From an uncultured Pedobacter sp. (lineage in GTDB: Bacteria > Bacteroidota > Bacteroidia > Sphingobacteriales > Sphingobacteriaceae), in the NCBI GenBank assembly GCA_946478755.1, contig CAMLDJ010000247.1, forward strand, positions 1 to 8,195: DNA of 8,195 nucleotides, in the 5' to 3' direction. The notes below the pieces were generated by a model, which saw nothing but the letters and a program-made list of their open reading frames with translations, had not been told where the DNA came from and did no database searches. Shown here in pieces: positions 5,806 through 8,195 of the stretch. A program made the position numbers and the translations under genes. The stretch's first letter is position 1. The number at the start of each line of letters is the position of its first letter.

Positions 5806-7239
5806 ATGGTAAAAATCCGCAGGAATATTCTTAAGGCATCAATCTTCTCAGGGCTGATGCTTTTTCTTTTGGGCTGTGCGAGCTATAATGACAGGATTGC
5901 GCCCTATTATAAGCAAATCTCTGCAGGGAACTATACGGAGGCGGTTGCAGCACTAGAAAAAAATAAACTGTTACAAAAGCCCAGGAATAAATTGCTCTTC
6001 CTGATGGAAAAGGGTAAGGCCAGCCACCTTGCGGGCGATTACGAAAATAGCAATCTTTGCTTCAATGAGGCCGATCAGTTGCTGGAAAATGGATTGGGCG
6101 GTGCCATGGACGCCGTTGTAGGCACGCTTGTGAATCCAATGACCCAAAACTATAAAGGAGAGGATTTCGAGAAGTTTATGCTCCATTATTATAAGGCCTT
6201 AAATTATGTATACCTGAATAAAAGCGAAGATGCCATCATAGAAGCCAGGAGGATAAGCCTGCAATCACAGGAACAGGGTGATAAGTATAATGATAAGGAC
6301 AGCCGCTATTCGAAAGATGCCTTCTCCCTGATGTTGCAGGGACTGATCTATGAGCATGATGGCGATGTGAACAATGCCTTTATCGCCTATAGAAATGCGG
6401 TCGAGGTTTATCTGAAGCAGAAAGACCAAACCTGGTATGGCACAAAAATGCCCGAGCAGCTTAAACAGGATGTTTTGAGGCTGGCCGATTTAAATGGCTT
6501 CGGAGCAGAGCTCAACCATTTTGAAGACTTGTTTGGTCTGCAGTACAAGCGTACCGCGGTTGCTGAGGGCGGGGAACTGATCTTTTTCTGGGAGAATGGC
6601 CTTGCGCCGGTAAAGCGGCAGGAGGAATTGTTCTTTTCGCTGGTTAAAGGGAGTACGGGCGACTTGTTCTTTACCAACCTGGGAGGAACGGTGATCATTC
6701 CTTTTAACCATGCTTATAGCAGCAGTAATTTTAGTCTGGAGGGCGTGGAGAGCCTTAGGGCAACCTATCCGAAATATATTGGTCAAACGCCGTATTATAG
6801 CTCGGCGACTTTAACTAATGGGCAGCAAACGGTTCCGTTTGAAAAAGCCGAAGATATTAATGAGCTTGCTTTTCGAACCCTTAATCAGCGCTTTGTGAAG
6901 GAAATGGGCAAGGTGCTCACCCGGCTGGCCGTTAAAAAGAGTACGGAATACGCGTTGAGGCAAAGTGCCAAAGGGAATGGCAAAGATGGGAAGGATAATG
7001 CTTTGCTGGAAGGATTGGGAATTGGCATGCAGCTATACGGTCTGCTTTCCGAAAAAGCGGACACCCGTAACTGGCAGTCGCTACCCGCTAACATCAGCTA
7101 TACACGCATTCCCTTGCAAAAAGGAAGCAATACCATTACCTTGCAATTAAAAGGCGGCGGGGGGAACGAAGAAACGAAAACAATAACAATTACAGGTACT
7201 GGCAAGCTGCGGTTTTATAATTATTCAACTTTACGCTGA
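5806..7239 (+). CDS. COG3014-like lipoprotein with TPR-type repeats
   Basis: A 477-residue lipoprotein with lipobox LLGC (Cys at 24). Helical hairpin repeats resembling TPRs are visible: IAPYYKQISAGNYTEAVAAL (31-50), MEKGKASHLAGDYENSNLCF (67-86), HYYKALNYVYLNKSEDAIIE (127-146) and MLQGLIYEHDGDVNNAFIAY (176-195). A beta-rich part of about 255-340 follows, with a final segment NWQSLPANISYTRIPLQKGS (422-441) that fits the conserved C-terminal part of COG3014 proteins. That family is uncharacterised but often neighbours LpoB homologues. I infer an envelope scaffold or assembly role with the LpoB-like protein. Predicted to be exported to the outer or inner membrane. No enzymatic motif is seen. The gap to the next gene is 26 nt, so it is probably in the same operon. 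Confidence 0.78.
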   Translation: MVKIRRNILKASIFSGLMLFLLGCASYNDRIAPYYKQISAGNYTEAVAALEKNKLLQKPRNKLLFLMEKGKASHLAGDYENSNLCFNEADQLLENGLGGAMDAVVGTLVNPMTQNYKGEDFEKFMLHYYKALNYVYLNKSEDAIIEARRISLQSQEQGDKYNDKDSRYSKDAFSLMLQGLIYEHDGDVNNAFIAYRNAVEVYLKQKDQTWYGTKMPEQLKQDVLRLADLNGFGAELNHFEDLFGLQYKRTAVAEGGELIFFWENGLAPVKRQEELFFSLVKGSTGDLFFTNLGGTVIIPFNHAYSSSNFSLEGVESLRATYPKYIGQTPYYSSATLTNGQQTVPFEKAEDINELAFRTLNQRFVKEMGKVLTRLAVKKSTEYALRQSAKGNGKDGKDNALLEGLGIGMQLYGLLSEKADTRNWQSLPANISYTRIPLQKGSNTITLQLKGGGGNEETKTITITGTGKLRFYNYSTLR

Positions 7240-7265
7240 CCTTTACACCTTAAAATACGACCATT

Positions 7266-7526
7266 ATGCAAGAGCCATTTGATATTACTATAGGTACAAC
7301 CGATTACGCGGTGTTTCCCGAGGGGAACGATACATACGTTATTTTTAAAGATGGAAAAGAGTATGTTCAGATTCAAAAAGACACAGAAGAACAATGGTTA
7401 AAACTGGATGAAGAAACCGCGCTCCCCTTATTTGAGGCGGACGAAGAGATCAATGCAATAGGCAGGGCGATTGTCGCGTATGTTCCCGAAGAAGAGGAGG
7501 ACGAAGAAGAGGATCTTTTAGACTAA
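7266..7526 (+). CDS. Small acidic protein of unknown function
   Basis: An 86-residue soluble protein with no signal peptide and no membrane segment; I do not recognise a family. The body (1-72) looks like a small beta-rich fold (FDITIGTTDYAVFPEGNDTY, then VIFKDGKEYVQIQKD), and the end is a run of Glu and Asp (EEEEDEEEDLLD). It follows the COG3014-like gene after 26 nt on the same strand and is probably co-transcribed, though its cytoplasmic nature differs from the three exported proteins before it. It overlaps the stop of the convergent comM gene. Composition and intact reading frame support a real gene. Confidence 0.7.
   Translation: MQEPFDITIGTTDYAVFPEGNDTYVIFKDGKEYVQIQKDTEEQWLKLDEETALPLFEADEEINAIGRAIVAYVPEEEEDEEEDLLD
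7488..7513 (+). repeat. Purine-rich direct repeat coding the acidic tail
   Basis: GAAGAAGAGGA occurs at 7488-7498 and again at 7503-7513, a 15-bp period that keeps the reading frame. It encodes the Glu/Asp run of the small acidic protein. Slippage there could vary tail length in 5-codon steps. Confidence 0.6.
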
Positions 7527-8195
7527 CCCGACCAGTTGTCGCGGTCAAGGCTGCGGTAATGAATGGCCTCGGCCAGGTGCTCCAGTTTAATCTCCTTACT
7601 TCCTTCCAGGTCGGCAATGGTTCTCGACACTTTTAAAATGCGGTCGTAAGCCCTGGCTGATAGCCCCAGCTTTTCCATAGCTGCTTTTATTAAACTTTGT
7701 CCGGCTGCACTTATTTTGCAAATGCCGCGCACCATATTGGGAGTCATCTGTGCATTGTAATGCAGGTTATTGCTGTCCCTGAATCGGGCATCCTGCACAT
7801 GGCGTGCCTTGATTACCCTTTCTCTTATGGTGCTGCTTTTCTCGGTTTCAAAAGCCGAGGTCAGTTCATTAAAATTTACCGGCGTTACCTCAACATGGAG
7901 ATCTATGCGGTCCAGCAAAGGGCCGGAGATCTTACTCAGATATTTCTGCACAATGCCCGGGCCGCAGGTACATTCCTTTTCAGGATGATTGTAAAATCCG
8001 CATGGGCAGGGGTTCATAGAGGCGATGAGCATGAAGCTGGCGGGGTACTCTACACTTAAGCGGGATCTGGAGATGGTTACACAACGGTCTTCCAGTGGTT
8101 GCCGCATAACCTCAAGCACACTACGTTTAAATTCCGGCAGTTCATCTAAAAACAGCACACCATTGTGGGCCAGGGAGATTTCACCCGGCTGCGGA
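7523..8195 (-). CDS. comM: ComM/YifB family Mg-chelatase-like AAA+ ATPase (5' part beyond window)
   Basis: Leftward reading frame open to the right edge: 224 codons present plus the TAG stop at 7525-7523, lacking the N-terminal portion (about 510 residues in full-length family members, from general knowledge). In order: PQPGEISLAHNG; the Walker B stretch VLFLDELPEF; LEVMRQPLEDRCVTISR; the sensor region LIASMNPCPCG with a cysteine cluster (CPC, then CTC ten residues on); GPLLDRIDLHVEV; and the C-terminal helical part ending LAEAIHYRSLDRDNWSG. In Haemophilus and Vibrio, ComM is a hexameric helicase that promotes branch migration during natural transformation; in Bacteroidota it is widely conserved. 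Its Walker A lies outside the window. A GTG at 8158 is internal and not a start, since the conserved frame continues upstream of it. Confidence 0.95.
   Translation of the reverse strand, partial: PQPGEISLAHNGVLFLDELPEFKRSVLEVMRQPLEDRCVTISRSRLSVEYPASFMLIASMNPCPCGFYNHPEKECTCGPGIVQKYLSKISGPLLDRIDLHVEVTPVNFNELTSAFETEKSSTIRERVIKARHVQDARFRDSNNLHYNAQMTPNMVRGICKISAAGQSLIKAAMEKLGLSARAYDRILKVSRTIADLEGSKEIKLEHLAEAIHYRSLDRDNWSG

Noticed and set aside
6408..6786. Leftward open frames of 96-98 codons inside the COG3014-like gene
   Set aside because: They are antisense to a well-supported lipoprotein gene. Their translations show no signal, motif or sensible composition.
7697..8059. Open frames of 120 and 72 codons on the plus strand opposite comM
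   Set aside because: They lie entirely antisense to a strongly conserved ComM reading frame, show no family features, and are best explained as shadows of its codon usage.

Overview
The window looks like chromosomal DNA from a Bacteroidota bacterium, most likely a Sphingobacteriaceae member (Pedobacter or Mucilaginibacter type). This is inferred from protein content and style: an ECF sigma factor joined to a membrane-anchored outer-membrane-barrel protein, a DUF4397 lipoprotein, a TlpA-type thioredoxin, A/T-rich leaders without strong Shine-Dalgarno sequences, and moderate GC. No tRNA, rRNA, insertion sequence, CRISPR array or phage gene was recognised. No stretch over 300 bases lacks a gene.

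Left part (1-1890). A leftward XRE-type regulator with the start of a hydrophobic C-terminal region runs off the left edge. Its upstream region carries three copies of an AAGTYGT motif that could be its operator. A leftward MazG/PRA-PH-type nucleotide pyrophosphohydrolase (494-958) follows, with a hairpin directly after its stop. A divergent intergenic region of about 220 bp with an 18-bp perfect palindrome separates it from a rightward DUF4397 lipoprotein (1180-1890), which ends at a strong intrinsic terminator.

Middle (2022-4621). An ECF sigma factor overlaps by 4 nt a 433-residue protein. That protein has a short cytoplasmic N-terminus, one transmembrane segment, a long linker and a C-terminal beta-barrel-like domain ending in Phe. 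The pair probably forms a sigma/anti-sigma-like envelope-sensing unit. A membrane-anchored TlpA-like thioredoxin with a CPPC active site follows.

Right part (4754-8195). A compact four-gene rightward cluster with 25-31 nt gaps encodes a secreted Tyr/Gly-rich protein, an LpoB-like lipoprotein, a COG3014-like TPR lipoprotein and a small acidic protein. It is probably an envelope or peptidoglycan-related operon. It converges on the 3' part of comM/yifB (Mg-chelatase-like AAA ATPase), with the two stop codons overlapping by 4 nt.

Most of the window is ordinary Bacteroidota core or accessory sequence. The parts most worth a second look are the sigma/barrel-fusion pair, the LpoB-COG3014 operon with its two small uncharacterised partners, and three palindromic or repeat arrays in the intergenic regions. 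I see no clear evidence of an entirely new system.
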